Counted from the stretch's first letter, positions 46,546 to 55,176 are shown. The stretch is 64,000 nt of DNA from Bacteroidota bacterium (GCA_018268085.1 JAFDXE010000007.1:79462-143461); one strand, 5' to 3'. A program made the numbers and translations. Notes: generated by a model not told the origin, from the sequence alone.

Positions 46546-47487
46546 ATGGCAATACCTTCGGTTGATCTGGCAGATTTTTTAAGTAATGATGAAAAAAGAA
46601 AAGCGGCATTTGTTGAGCAGTTGGGTGCAGCTTATGAAGAAACAGGGTTTGTGGCGGTTAGTAATCATGGAATAACAGATGAACTGACAGATGCGCTATA
46701 TAAAAATGTTCAGCAGTTTTTTTCTTTACCACTGGAGCAAAAAAGAAAATATGAAATACCCGGAATGGCCGGGCAAAGAGGATATACAAGTTTTGGAACG
46801 GAACATGCCAAAGGAAGCGAAGCACCGGATTTAAAAGAATTTTTTCAGTACGGGCAGGTAAGTGATACCACTGCAGATGGGATAACTTATGCGCCAAATG
46901 TTTTAGTTGAACAATTGGAAACTTTCAATTCAACATTTGATCGTGCCTTTGCTGCGTTTGAACATTCGGGTACAAATTTATTAAGAGCGATAGCATTGTA
47001 TTTGCATTTAGATGAAAATTATTTCGACCCTTTTATACAGAACGGTAATTCAATTTTAAGAGCAATACATTATCCGCCGATAACACAGGAACCTGCTTCA
47101 GCAATAAGGGCTGAGCAACATGAAGATATCAACCTTATAACCTTGTTGATCGGTGCTTCAGCTGATGGCCTGGAGATTTTATCAAAGAATGGTGAGTGGG
47201 TTCCGGTAACTTCATTGCCGGGCCAGATTGTGGTTAATGTAGGTGATATGTTACAAAGGCTAACGAATAATAAATTAAGAAGCACTACCCATCGTGTTGT
47301 TAATCCCGACAGATCATTGTGGCATACCAGCAGATTTTCAATACCATTTTTTCTTCATCCGAAAGCAACAATGAGTTTACGTTGCCTTGATGGTTGTATA
47401 GATGAACAACATCCCAAAATGTATATTGATGCTACAGCCGGTGAATACCTTGATGAAAGATTACGTGAAATAGGTTTAAAAAAATAA
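46546..47487 (+). CDS. Isopenicillin-N-synthase-like 2OG-Fe(II) oxygenase
   Basis: A 313-residue oxygenase. The N-terminal DIOX_N part (IPSVDLADFL, G-F-V-A-V-S-N-H-G-I) and the C-terminal double-stranded helix are complete. Iron ligands are H and D in A-E-Q-H-E-D-I-N-L (about 191/193) and the His of T-T-H-R-V-V (about 248); R-F-S-I-P-F holds 2-oxoglutarate. Related bacterial enzymes oxidise small molecules, including ethylene-forming and antibiotic pathway enzymes, but no pathway genes are next to it. ATGs at 46540 and 46546 are both possible starts. An intrinsic terminator follows. Confidence 0.88.
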   Translation: MAIPSVDLADFLSNDEKRKAAFVEQLGAAYEETGFVAVSNHGITDELTDALYKNVQQFFSLPLEQKRKYEIPGMAGQRGYTSFGTEHAKGSEAPDLKEFFQYGQVSDTTADGITYAPNVLVEQLETFNSTFDRAFAAFEHSGTNLLRAIALYLHLDENYFDPFIQNGNSILRAIHYPPITQEPASAIRAEQHEDINLITLLIGASADGLEILSKNGEWVPVTSLPGQIVVNVGDMLQRLTNNKLRSTTHRVVNPDRSLWHTSRFSIPFFLHPKATMSLRCLDGCIDEQHPKMYIDATAGEYLDERLREIGLKK

Positions 47488-47505
47488 AAAGATTAATTTT
47501 ATTAG

Positions 47506-47534
47506 AAGCCATTTTTTAATGGCTTGTTTTTTAT
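47506..47534 (+). terminator. Intrinsic terminator of the 2OG oxygenase gene
   Basis: AAGCCATT and AATGGCTT pair over 8 bp with a TTTT loop and run into G-TTTTTTATTT. Remarkably, the next gene (chrA) starts at the first base after it, so it may also act as a barrier or attenuator for chrA. Confidence 0.85.
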
Positions 47535-48788
47535 TTGAAATTGTTGCGCCACATACCGTTTCTGAAAACAGTGTTGTTATATACACTCACAGCTTTCGGT
47601 GGCCCCCAGGGCCATTTAGGAATGATGCTGAAAACATTTGTACATAAACGGCGAGACATCACAGAAGAAGAGTTAATAGAATACAATTCTTTTTGCCAGT
47701 TATTACCGGGTGCATCCAGTACACAGGTACTTACATTGGTAGGATATAAGCGAGGCGGTGTTTTACTGGCAGTAATTACATTATTAATCTGGATTACGCC
47801 CGCCTGTATTTTAATGGGTTTACTTTCTTTTTTGTTAACGCATACTACCGATAAAAATCTAACGGAAAGTATTTTTAGGTTTGTTCAGCCGATGGTTATT
47901 GGTTTTTTAGCTTATGCAGCCGTTAAAGCTTTTTCTATCTCAGTAAAAAATATTATTACCCAGGTGATCATGTTGGTTGCCATGTTGGTTACATACCTAT
48001 TGATTAAAACGCCCTGGATTTTTCCGATTTTAATTATTGGTGGTGGTGTGGCTACTAATTTTAGCGATAAGCGAATACCGAAGCAGGCTGAAATTAAACC
48101 ACGGCAGATTCGGTGGACGAATATTTGGTTATTTCTTGTACTATTCGGGATTGCTGGTATATTAAGTGAAACGGCCAGGAAACAAAATTGGCCGGACAGG
48201 AAAGCATATAATTTGTTTGAGAATTTTTACCGTTTTGGCAGTTTTGTTTTTGGTGGGGGAGATGTGTTGTTGCCGATGATGTTAGATCAATATGTGGCAA
48301 GGCCTAACTCGCCCAAAGTGCAGGAGCGAAATCCGAACGCCATACGGATTGAAAAGAAAGATCTTCTTACAGGGTATGGAATGGTACGGGCTATTCCGGG
48401 ACCGGTATTTTCTGTTGCTTCGTTTGCAGGCGGTATGGCGCTTGAAAAAGAAGGAACAAGAATGCAATTGTTAGGATGTGTACTAGGTTCTATAGCTATT
48501 TTTTTACCCAGTGCTTTACTTGTTTTATTTTTTTTCCCGGTATGGCAGTATCTTAAAAAATTTGTTGTTGTATTTAGAGCACTGGAAGGTATAAACGCAG
48601 TTGTTGTAGGTGTAATGTGGGCTGCTACATTATATCTTTTAGGAGGTATTCATCTCAGCGTTTTAAATGCTGAAACTTTTATCAGTTTGTCTGTAATTAT
48701 GATATCGTTTTTATTACTTACCTATACCCGGGTTCCCGCACCGGTAATTGTGTTAGGGTGTTTATTTCTTGGATGGATTTTCCAATGA
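47535..48788 (+). CDS. chrA: Chromate transporter family protein ChrA
   Basis: A 417-residue CHR protein with two homologous halves: the first begins with the family motif F-G-G-P-Q-G-H (residues 21-27), the second has [12 protein letters not shown] and G-A-x-P-G-P-V-F-S-x-A. It has about ten transmembrane helices and exports chromate in characterised members; here chromate resistance itself is unproven. The only start that keeps the conserved N-terminus is TTG at 47535; the first in-frame ATG comes after the F-G-G-P motif. It overlaps the end of nadD by 27 bases in convergent orientation. Confidence 0.88.
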   Translation: MKLLRHIPFLKTVLLYTLTAFGGPQGHLGMMLKTFVHKRRDITEEELIEYNSFCQLLPGASSTQVLTLVGYKRGGVLLAVITLLIWITPACILMGLLSFLLTHTTDKNLTESIFRFVQPMVIGFLAYAAVKAFSISVKNIITQVIMLVAMLVTYLLIKTPWIFPILIIGGGVATNFSDKRIPKQAEIKPRQIRWTNIWLFLVLFGIAGILSETARKQNWPDRKAYNLFENFYRFGSFVFGGGDVLLPMMLDQYVARPNSPKVQERNPNAIRIEKKDLLTGYGMVRAIPGPVFSVASFAGGMALEKEGTRMQLLGCVLGSIAIFLPSALLVLFFFPVWQYLKKFVVVFRALEGINAVVVGVMWAATLYLLGGIHLSVLNAETFISLSVIMISFLLLTYTRVPAPVIVLGCLFLGWIFQ

Positions 48789-49358
48789 TGAAAGATAATA
48801 ATGATTAGCATCAATTACTTCTTTAACATTGTCGGGTACAAGGTAACGAATCGATTTTCTTTCTGCAATTAGCTTACGTATATGTGTAGACGAAATTTCC
48901 AGTAACGGAGCTTCTGTTATTGTAATATTGGCTTTCATTGGATTGTTTATTTCAAAACCTGGTCTTTTGTAAATACAAATTTCATAGTCGCGTGCAATGA
49001 GCGCAGCATTTTTCCAATTTGGAAAATTCTGAAAACTGTCGCTACCCATAATAACCGTAAAATGATGCTCAGGGTATTTTTCTTTTAACCAGGTGAGTGT
49101 GTTTATGGTGTAGGAAGGCCTAGGTAATTTAAATTCTACGTTGCTTGCTTTTAATTTAGTTTCTCCTTCAATGGCTGTTCGTACCAGATTGAGCCGATGG
49201 TTTTCATTTAAAAGACTGTTTCCGGTTTTGAATGGATTTTGTGGAGAAACGATAAACCACAATTCGGATATATCTGTGTTATTGACTATATGATTGGCGA
49301 TAATCAAATGACCAATGTGCACCGGATTAAATGATCCAAAATAAAGTCCGATTTTCAT
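48762..49358 (-). CDS. nadD: Nicotinate-nucleotide adenylyltransferase NadD
   Basis: A 198-residue NadD. The nucleotidyltransferase motif [10 protein letters not shown] is at 8-17, and I-S-S-T-H-I-R near 155 is the second signature. It adenylates nicotinate mononucleotide to NaAD, the step common to de novo and salvage NAD synthesis. It lies 23 bases downstream of feoA on the same strand, so the two are probably co-transcribed. Its 3' end overlaps chrA by 27 bases. Confidence 0.95.
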   Translation of the reverse strand: MKIGLYFGSFNPVHIGHLIIANHIVNNTDISELWFIVSPQNPFKTGNSLLNENHRLNLVRTAIEGETKLKASNVEFKLPRPSYTINTLTWLKEKYPEHHFTVIMGSDSFQNFPNWKNAALIARDYEICIYKRPGFEINNPMKANITITEAPLLEISSTHIRKLIAERKSIRYLVPDNVKEVIDANHYYLSSLENPSKK

Positions 49359-49381
49359 ATATAAATTTAAATATATATTTA

Positions 49382-49612
49382 TTAGGCTATTTCTTCAACA
49401 ATTATATTTTCTGCCTCATTCAATCTAAGGCTCAACTGATAACCAGCCACCATTATTGAAATTGGATCTTTGAATGGAGAAACCTGGTTTACCGTTACTA
49501 CTTCCCCGGGAACACATCCCATCTCCATTAGTTTTAGAAAAATCTCATCGTTTTCAAATGCTTTGATGATTACTTTTTTCCCGATTTTAATTTCCGATAA
49601 TCTTTTTTCCAT
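49382..49612 (-). CDS. feoA: FeoA-type SH3 protein
   Basis: A 76-residue FeoA. The SH3-like fold is shown by L-S-E-I-K-I-G-K-K-V-I-I, the L-x-x-M-G-C-V-P-G motif and P-F-K-D-P-I-S. FeoA binds the cytoplasmic side of FeoB and supports iron uptake. In most genomes it is adjacent to feoB; here feoB is 27 kb away at 20.2-22.3 kb, while this gene is the first of an operon with nadD. The divergent region to ybeY contains a 7-bp inverted repeat that could be its operator. Confidence 0.88.
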   Translation of the reverse strand: MEKRLSEIKIGKKVIIKAFENDEIFLKLMEMGCVPGEVVTVNQVSPFKDPISIMVAGYQLSLRLNEAENIIVEEIA

Positions 49613-49655
49613 TTTGGTTCTGTTGACGTAAAATTAACCCGATCTTAAAACGATC

Positions 49656-49676
49656 TAATTTCGATATTAGAAATTA
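49656..49676. repeat. Inverted repeat in the feoA-ybeY divergent region
   Basis: TAATTTC and GAAATTA form perfect 7-bp arms around 7 bases (GATATTA). It lies about 44 bases upstream of feoA and 7 bases upstream of ybeY, a sensible place for an operator. It does not match the Fur consensus well. Confidence 0.35.
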
Positions 49677-49682
49677 ATAAGT

Positions 49683-50111
49683 ATGGCAGTTAGATTTCAT
49701 TTTCATAATGTTAGAAGAATAAAAGGTCTTAATAAACTTAAATCATTTATACCGGTTTTATTTTTAAAAGAAAGAAAACTACCCGGGGAATTGAATGTAG
49801 TTGTTTGCGATGATGAGTATTTGCTGGATATTAATAAGAGATTTTTAAATCATAACTATTATACAGATATCATCACATTCGACATGGGTGATCCAGAAAG
49901 CAATGTTGTGTCAGGAGAGATTTATATCAGTATCGATAGAGTAAATGAGAATGCTCTATTACATTCAGTTGAGGCAAGCCTGGAGTTTGAAAGGGTGCTT
50001 TTTCACGGAGCGCTACATCTCTGTGGATATAAGGATAAGTCAAAGAACGATAGTGCATTGATGCGTAAAAAGGAAAATTATTATCTAAGGTTGTTCCACG
50101 TGGAACAATGA
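49683..50111 (+). CDS. ybeY: Endoribonuclease YbeY
   Basis: A 142-residue YbeY. The metal motif is H-G-A-L-H-L-C-G-Y-K-D: H108 and H112 are kept but the third position is D118 instead of His, a variant common in Bacteroidota, where Asp can also bind zinc. It acts in 16S rRNA 3' end maturation and ribosome quality control. Its last codons (L-F-H-V-E-Q) are encoded by a parS-like palindrome, so the protein end is partly dictated by a DNA site. It is followed by mnmG after 40 bases. Confidence 0.9.
   Translation: MAVRFHFHNVRRIKGLNKLKSFIPVLFLKERKLPGELNVVVCDDEYLLDINKRFLNHNYYTDIITFDMGDPESNVVSGEIYISIDRVNENALLHSVEASLEFERVLFHGALHLCGYKDKSKNDSALMRKKENYYLRLFHVEQ
50092..50107. promoter_or_regulatory. parS-like ParB binding site 1 (TGTTCCACGTGGAACA)
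   Basis: A perfect 16-bp palindrome that matches the bacterial parS consensus (TGTTTCACGTGAAACA) at 14 of 16 positions, keeping the C-A-C-G-T-G core and GTT/AAC flanks. ParB binds such sites, spreads, and loads SMC to separate the origin regions. It lies inside the last codons and stop of ybeY. Confidence 0.7.
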
Positions 50112-50115
50112 GAAT

Positions 50116-50147
50116 TTGGTTTCACGTGGAACAGCGGTTTAAATTTG
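50116..50147 (+). promoter_or_regulatory. Promoter of mnmG (TTG-N21-TAAATTTG)
   Basis: TTG at 50116-50118 and a perfect TAAATTTG at 50140-50147 are spaced by 21 bases. The -7 element ends four bases before the mnmG ATG, so the mRNA is probably leaderless. The second parS-like site fills most of the spacer, so ParB binding would compete with RNA polymerase. Confidence 0.65.
50118..50133. promoter_or_regulatory. parS-like ParB binding site 2 (GGTTTCACGTGGAACA)
   Basis: It matches the parS consensus at 14 of 16 positions with the full T-T-T-C-A-C-G-T-G core, ten bases from site 1. Two sites so close support a real centromere-like element rather than chance. Confidence 0.65.
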
Positions 50148-50151
50148 CAGC

Positions 50152-52020
50152 ATGTTTTTACAATATGATATTATAGTGGTTGGGGCGGGGCATGCAGGTT
50201 GCGAAGCTGCCGCCGCTGCTGCCAATATGGGAAGTAAAGTCTTATTGGTGACAATGAATATGCAAACTATAGCTCAAATGAGTTGTAATCCAGCTATGGG
50301 TGGTATTGCGAAAGGACAGATCGTAAAAGAAATTGATGCGCTTGGAGGATATAGCGGAATAGTTACCAATAGGAGTATGATTCAATTTAGGATGCTCAAC
50401 CGTTCTAAAGGACCGGCGATGTGGAGTCCAAGAGCACAAAGCGACCGAATGTTGTTTGCTTCAACCTGGAGAGAAATGTTGGAAAATACCCCCAATGTTG
50501 ACTTTTACCAGGATACGGTGAAAGAACTGATTGTTAAAGGCAATACAGTTTGTGGGGTAGTAACCGGCTTAGGCCACCAGATAAGTTCAAAGGCGGTTGT
50601 ATTAACCAACGGCACTTTTTTGAATGGTGTTATACATATTGGCGAAAAAAACTTTGGTGGTGGAAGGGTGGCTGAAAAGGCCGCTACAGGTTTAACTGAA
50701 CAATTGATATATCTGGGTTTCGAATCTTCCAGATTGAAAACAGGTACACCACCTCGTATAGATGGTAGAAGTTTAGATTATTCTAAAATGGAGGAGCAGC
50801 GAGGAGATGATGAAATCGTAGGGTTTAGTTACCTGGAAGGGCCAACCCTAAGTGCCAACAAACAAAGAAGTTGCTGGATTACATACACCAACGAAGCGGT
50901 TCATGAAATATTAAAGTCTGGATTTGAATCGAGCCCAATGTTCAAAGGAAGAATCCAGGGAACCGGACCAAGATACTGTCCTAGTATAGAGGATAAAATC
51001 AATCGGTTTGCAGAAAGAGACCGGCATCAACTGTTTGTTGAACCAGAGGGGTGGAATACAGTTGAAATCTATGTAAATGGCTTTTCAACCTCGCTTGCCG
51101 AAGAGATCCAGATGAAGGCCCTCAGGCTTGTTCCCGGATTTGAAAACTGTAAAATGTTTCGACCGGGGTATGCTATCGAATACGATTACTTTCCTCCAAC
51201 TCAATTGAAATTTAGCCTCGAAACAAAATTGATTAATAACCTGTTTTTTGCAGGTCAGATCAATGGAACCACTGGGTATGAGGAAGCCGCCTGCCAGGGT
51301 TTAATGGCAGGGATAAATGCTCACCAAAAGTGTATTGAAGCTGCACCGCTGGTATTAAAGCGCAGCGAAGCTTATATCGGTGTGTTGATTGATGATCTAA
51401 TTAATAAAGGTACCGATGAGCCATACCGGATGTTTACCAGTAGGGCTGAGTTCAGAACACTCCTGAGGCAGGATAATGCAGATATGCGCTTAACCGAACT
51501 AAGTTATAAATTGGGTTTGGCAAGTGAGGAGCGTATGAGCCTTTTACAAAAGAAGATTAAAAAGGTTGAAGATGTGAAAACATTGTTGCAACAGGTAAAT
51601 GTGGAACCTGAAGATGCAAACAGGTATCTGGAAAGCGTTTATTCATCACCGTTAGTGTTAAAACAAAAGGCTGCACAACTTTTACTACGCCCCGGAATTA
51701 GTCTTCATGCAATGATTGAGCATATTTCTGCGTTAAAGGAAAAATTTTCTGACTACGATAAGGAAGTGTTGGAAGAAGCCGAGATCCAGATGAAATATGA
51801 TGTTTATATAGAAAAGGAAAAAGAGCTGGTGAACAAAATGAGTCAGTTGGAAAATCTTTCTATTCCCGATAGTTTTGATTATGATAAGCTGGTGTCGTTA
51901 AGTACTGAGGCCAGGCAGAAATTTATTAAGATAAGACCACGAACATTAGGTCAGGCGTCGAGAATATCCGGTGTAAATCCAAGTGACGTACAAATCCTGA
52001 TGGTTTATATGGGCAGATAA
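50152..52020 (+). CDS. mnmG: tRNA uridine-5-carboxymethylaminomethyl modification enzyme MnmG
   Basis: A 622-residue MnmG (GidA) of usual length. The FAD motif V-V-G-A-G-H-A-G-C-E-A is at about residues 8-18, followed by S-C-N-P-A-M-G-G-I-A-K-G. C-terminal helices bind MnmE and tRNA. With MnmE it builds the 5-carboxymethylaminomethyl group on wobble uridine; the same uridine can carry sulphur or selenium, the latter made by MnmH in this window. In many bacteria mnmG lies close to the replication origin; here it is next to two parS-like sites. Confidence 0.96.
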   Translation: MFLQYDIIVVGAGHAGCEAAAAAANMGSKVLLVTMNMQTIAQMSCNPAMGGIAKGQIVKEIDALGGYSGIVTNRSMIQFRMLNRSKGPAMWSPRAQSDRMLFASTWREMLENTPNVDFYQDTVKELIVKGNTVCGVVTGLGHQISSKAVVLTNGTFLNGVIHIGEKNFGGGRVAEKAATGLTEQLIYLGFESSRLKTGTPPRIDGRSLDYSKMEEQRGDDEIVGFSYLEGPTLSANKQRSCWITYTNEAVHEILKSGFESSPMFKGRIQGTGPRYCPSIEDKINRFAERDRHQLFVEPEGWNTVEIYVNGFSTSLAEEIQMKALRLVPGFENCKMFRPGYAIEYDYFPPTQLKFSLETKLINNLFFAGQINGTTGYEEAACQGLMAGINAHQKCIEAAPLVLKRSEAYIGVLIDDLINKGTDEPYRMFTSRAEFRTLLRQDNADMRLTELSYKLGLASEERMSLLQKKIKKVEDVKTLLQQVNVEPEDANRYLESVYSSPLVLKQKAAQLLLRPGISLHAMIEHISALKEKFSDYDKEVLEEAEIQMKYDVYIEKEKELVNKMSQLENLSIPDSFDYDKLVSLSTEARQKFIKIRPRTLGQASRISGVNPSDVQILMVYMGR

Positions 52021-52034
52021 CAATATCGATATTT

Positions 52035-52526
52035 ATGATAAACAAAGAATCTGTTTTTTCAGAAGTTAAACAATACCTCAACAACCAACAGCTTTCTGTA
52101 AGTACTGTAGACATGAACAGACCCTGGGGAGGATTTTATGTAATAGAAGAAAGTGATTCCGGAAGGTTTATAGACCATTTTTTTCCAGAGCTGGATAAGA
52201 CATCTTTGCTTAAAGGAAAACTAAGCCCTAAAATGCTATTAGTAGCACCTCACAATAAATTAAGCTGGCAATATCATCACAGGCGCTCCGAAGTATGGAA
52301 ACTTGTAAAAGGTGAAGCCGCTGTTGTTACCAGCGACACAGATGTGGAATCCAAAACAACTAATTTAAAACTGGGTGATATCATCACCTTAAAAAAAGGT
52401 GAGCGGCACAGGCTTGTAGGCTTAAACGATTGGGGAATTGTAGCTGAAATCTGGATTCATACTGATCCGGGCCATCCTAGCGACGAAGATGATATCGTTA
52501 GACTTCAGGATGATTTTGGACGTTAA
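52035..52526 (+). CDS. Mannose-6-phosphate isomerase-like cupin
   Basis: A 163-residue single cupin. R-P-W-G-G-F-Y-V-I and H-N-K-L-S-W-Q-Y-H-H-R-R-S-E-V-W, with K-G-E-A, resemble the cupin domain of type II phosphomannose isomerase / GDP-mannose pyrophosphorylase, where the His residues bind metal. A stand-alone cupin of this kind may isomerise sugar phosphates, but no partner sugar nucleotide gene is nearby. It starts 14 bases after mnmG, so co-transcription is likely, and its stop overlaps the convergent helicase gene by four bases. Confidence 0.78.
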   Translation: MINKESVFSEVKQYLNNQQLSVSTVDMNRPWGGFYVIEESDSGRFIDHFFPELDKTSLLKGKLSPKMLLVAPHNKLSWQYHHRRSEVWKLVKGEAAVVTSDTDVESKTTNLKLGDIITLKKGERHRLVGLNDWGIVAEIWIHTDPGHPSDEDDIVRLQDDFGR

Positions 52527-55042
52527 TCCGTGTTTTGTAACACGGGAATTTTAAGACTTGCCTGCACCCACCGAATTTCAGAGTAGGAGGCAAAAGGCAT
52601 TTGATCCTTTAACGCTCTCATGCTTTTTTGCCCGGAATCCCGGATGACCGTAGAAATCTGCTGAAATTTTTCCTGATCTATCAGTAAGTGAACATCGAGA
52701 CTCCCGTTTTCAATGAATGCAGACAGGTGTCCCTCCACTGTTGAAACCGCTAATTTTCTCTCTTCAGCAATTGCAGCAATCGACTTTCCTGCTTTGAAAA
52801 GCTCGAAACTTATCTTATTAGTTTTATGGCGATTGCCCTGAGGCGGCATTTTTGCTGATTTTCGCTTAATGACGTTGGTATCAAAAACTTCATTGGCCTG
52901 GCCGATATTATTCAACTCACAATAGGCATTAATCAATTCCAAAAAAGTATTTCCATACTGGCGGATTTTGGCTGCACCCAGGCCATTGATCAACTTAAGC
53001 TGATCTGCTGTTCGCGGCAATAAATGACACATTTCTTCCAGCGCCTGCGTTTTACAAATTAAAAACACCGCAATACCTTTCTGATCGGCCATTTCATTTC
53101 GCTTTAACTTCAATTGACTGAACAGTTCGGGATGAGTAATATTTTTAGGAACATACTCCGATTGTGCTGCGTGAGCGTTGATAGTAAAAGGCGGCTTCGT
53201 AAAAGATGATTTCTGACTGGAATATATCTCTATTGAAAACCCGCTCCTGTATGCTGAAAATAAATGTGATTTATAGGCGGCTTCGGTAAATATTTTCTGA
53301 AGTCGGGCATTGTAGTCTTTTGCCTGCTGCTTATTGTCGGTAATGCCCGGCGACAGTTTTAACGCTTCCTGAAATTTTTCAAAAGCAGTAAAATACCATT
53401 CGGCGGCTTTTTTAAATCGGTCGAGGAATGCTACATGCGCTGAAGGGTTGGGTTCATCTTCAAAGAAAGTATTGAGCTCAACCGAAAACTTTTTTCCATG
53501 CTCTGCAAATTGAAATATCTTTTGTACAAAAGAATCTATCCAGGGAATAACAGGTTGCCCAAAAAAATTATTCAACTGAAGCCAGTCCCGGAACTCCTCT
53601 AATAAAAATTCCAACTGTGAAAAATCAAGAGCATCCCGTACAATCTGAATTTCATATTCCTTCGATGCGCCACGCAATAAAGCTTCCTTTTCCTGTATGT
53701 TCACCTGGCTGGCAGCAAAATCAACTATTCGCTGATCACTAATCAGGCTTTTGAAGTTTATTTTACTATGCAAAACAATTCCTTCTAAGGATGTACAACG
53801 GCTTAACGCAACATATACCTGGCCGGGCGCAAAAGCTCCGGCAGCATCTATGATCGCTTTTTGGAAAGTAAGTCCCTGGCTTTTATGTATGGTTATTGCC
53901 CATGCAAGCCTCAGGGGAAACTGTGTAAATGAACCCAGCGTTTCTTCCTCAATTTGCTTAGTTGTATGATTTAAACTATACCTGATGTTTTGCCAGGTTT
54001 CTCTTTTTACCTCAATTAACTGTTTGTTATTATGCTGTAAACATTCAACCCAGATTTTATCATCGTCAATTTGTTGTACAACGCCTATCTTACCATTGTA
54101 AAAGCGTTTAACTTTCTCCATATCATTTTTCAGGAACATAACCTGTGCGCCGGGTTTCAGGAGCAACACTTCATCTGCAGGAAAAGAACCTTCCCGGAAA
54201 GAACCATCTATACCTGCTTTAAAAGATACCTGTTTGTGAGGTATTAACCGCAGCGCCTTTGAGTTAATTGCCTCCGCTTTATGATTGTGCGTGGTAAGGG
54301 TGATAAAATTATCATCGTTACCAGGTGTAAACTCAGGCATGAACCTGCTATGCAACAATGAATAACCAGCATCATCCATTTCATTATTTCTTACCTGGTT
54401 GAGCAAACGAATAAAATTTTCGTCTGTTTGCCGGTACACTTTCTGCAATTCAACATACACAGGCAACTGTTCCTGTATTACCTGGCTTCCAAAGAAGAAA
54501 GGACTACTATACACTTCCGATAAAATTTTCCATTCCTCTTCTTTTACAACAGGAGGCAATTGGTACATATCACCAATATATAAAACCTGCACTCCGCCAA
54601 ATGGTTTTGAATACTGCTTTCTAACCTGTCTTAATACTGTGTCTATTGCATCCAGTACATCGCATCGAACCATGCTCACTTCATCAATGATAAGAAGTTC
54701 GAGCTGCTGCATGATCTCCTTCCGTTCATTCGATAGTTTCATATCAGCCATCAAACTGCTTTTGTTTGAAACAGCAGACTGTCCCCATTTTCTTTGAGTA
54801 GGTAAAAACGGACCAAAAGGCAATTGAAAAAAAGAATGAATGGTTGTTCCTCCGGCGTTTATGGCTGCAACACCCGTTGGCGCAACAATAGCCGTTTGTT
54901 TAACGCAATTTTCTTTTATGTACCTGAGAAAAGTTGTTTTCCCTGTTCCTGCTTTCCCGGTAAGAAAAACAGGGTGATTGCTATTGCGAATAAAACCAGC
55001 GGCTATATTAAAAATTTTATTTTCTGCATCAGGTTTCTGCAT
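52523..55042 (-). CDS. PIF1-type DNA helicase with HRDC and HTH domains
   Basis: An 839-residue SF1B helicase. Walker A is G-K-A-G-T-G-K-T at about 29-36, Walker B L-I-I-D-E-V-S-M and the late V-A-L-S-R-C-T-S. The N-terminal 450 residues are the PIF1-like motor. Residues about 645-725 form an HRDC domain, and the last 100 residues include a helix-turn-helix (FELFKAGKSIAAIAEERKLA) of the HTH_40 type. This three-part form is typical for Bacteroidota. It is expected to act in replication fork or recombination work. It lies downstream of ssb on the same strand, separated by a structured element. Confidence 0.9.
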   Translation of the reverse strand: MQKPDAENKIFNIAAGFIRNSNHPVFLTGKAGTGKTTFLRYIKENCVKQTAIVAPTGVAAINAGGTTIHSFFQLPFGPFLPTQRKWGQSAVSNKSSLMADMKLSNERKEIMQQLELLIIDEVSMVRCDVLDAIDTVLRQVRKQYSKPFGGVQVLYIGDMYQLPPVVKEEEWKILSEVYSSPFFFGSQVIQEQLPVYVELQKVYRQTDENFIRLLNQVRNNEMDDAGYSLLHSRFMPEFTPGNDDNFITLTTHNHKAEAINSKALRLIPHKQVSFKAGIDGSFREGSFPADEVLLLKPGAQVMFLKNDMEKVKRFYNGKIGVVQQIDDDKIWVECLQHNNKQLIEVKRETWQNIRYSLNHTTKQIEEETLGSFTQFPLRLAWAITIHKSQGLTFQKAIIDAAGAFAPGQVYVALSRCTSLEGIVLHSKINFKSLISDQRIVDFAASQVNIQEKEALLRGASKEYEIQIVRDALDFSQLEFLLEEFRDWLQLNNFFGQPVIPWIDSFVQKIFQFAEHGKKFSVELNTFFEDEPNPSAHVAFLDRFKKAAEWYFTAFEKFQEALKLSPGITDNKQQAKDYNARLQKIFTEAAYKSHLFSAYRSGFSIEIYSSQKSSFTKPPFTINAHAAQSEYVPKNITHPELFSQLKLKRNEMADQKGIAVFLICKTQALEEMCHLLPRTADQLKLINGLGAAKIRQYGNTFLELINAYCELNNIGQANEVFDTNVIKRKSAKMPPQGNRHKTNKISFELFKAGKSIAAIAEERKLAVSTVEGHLSAFIENGSLDVHLLIDQEKFQQISTVIRDSGQKSMRALKDQMPFASYSEIRWVQASLKIPVLQNTD

Positions 55043-55077
55043 CAGGCAATGTATAAAATATACTTCAGTAAAAAAAT

Positions 55078-55168
55078 ATCATGGGGAGCCGCAACTCTTG
55101 CTTTGCATTACTTTCGGTAATTACATCTTCGCCTACCCGGTAACTAACCAACCCGGCTCCCACATGAT
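55078..55168 (-). ncRNA. Structured RNA element / elaborate terminator after ssb
   Basis: On the minus strand, eight bases after the ssb stop, a 91-base element is closed by ATCATG-t-GGGAGCCG pairing with CGGCTCCC-CATGAT (about 14 bp, one extra base). Inside it are ATTAC/GTAAT around CGAAA, GCAA/TTGC, and TACC/GGTA-like hairpins, giving a branched fold. It is followed by ATTTTTTTAC. It may be a terminator, a 3' UTR-derived small RNA or a leader element for the helicase. It is not a tRNA: no T-loop or anticodon arm. Confidence 0.45.
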
Positions 55169-55176
55169 ATAACAGT

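Noticed and set aside
50022..50030. DnaA box TGTGGATAT in ybeY
   Set aside because: It encodes the conserved L-C-G-Y of the active site and stands alone.
55078..55168. tRNA gene in the structured element after ssb
   Set aside because: The outer stem looks like an acceptor stem, but there is no T-loop GTTC sequence, no anticodon arm of correct size, and the stem is too long.
55078..55168. Integron attC site
   Set aside because: The R' and R'' core motifs expected at the ends are absent and no integrase or cassette gene is near.
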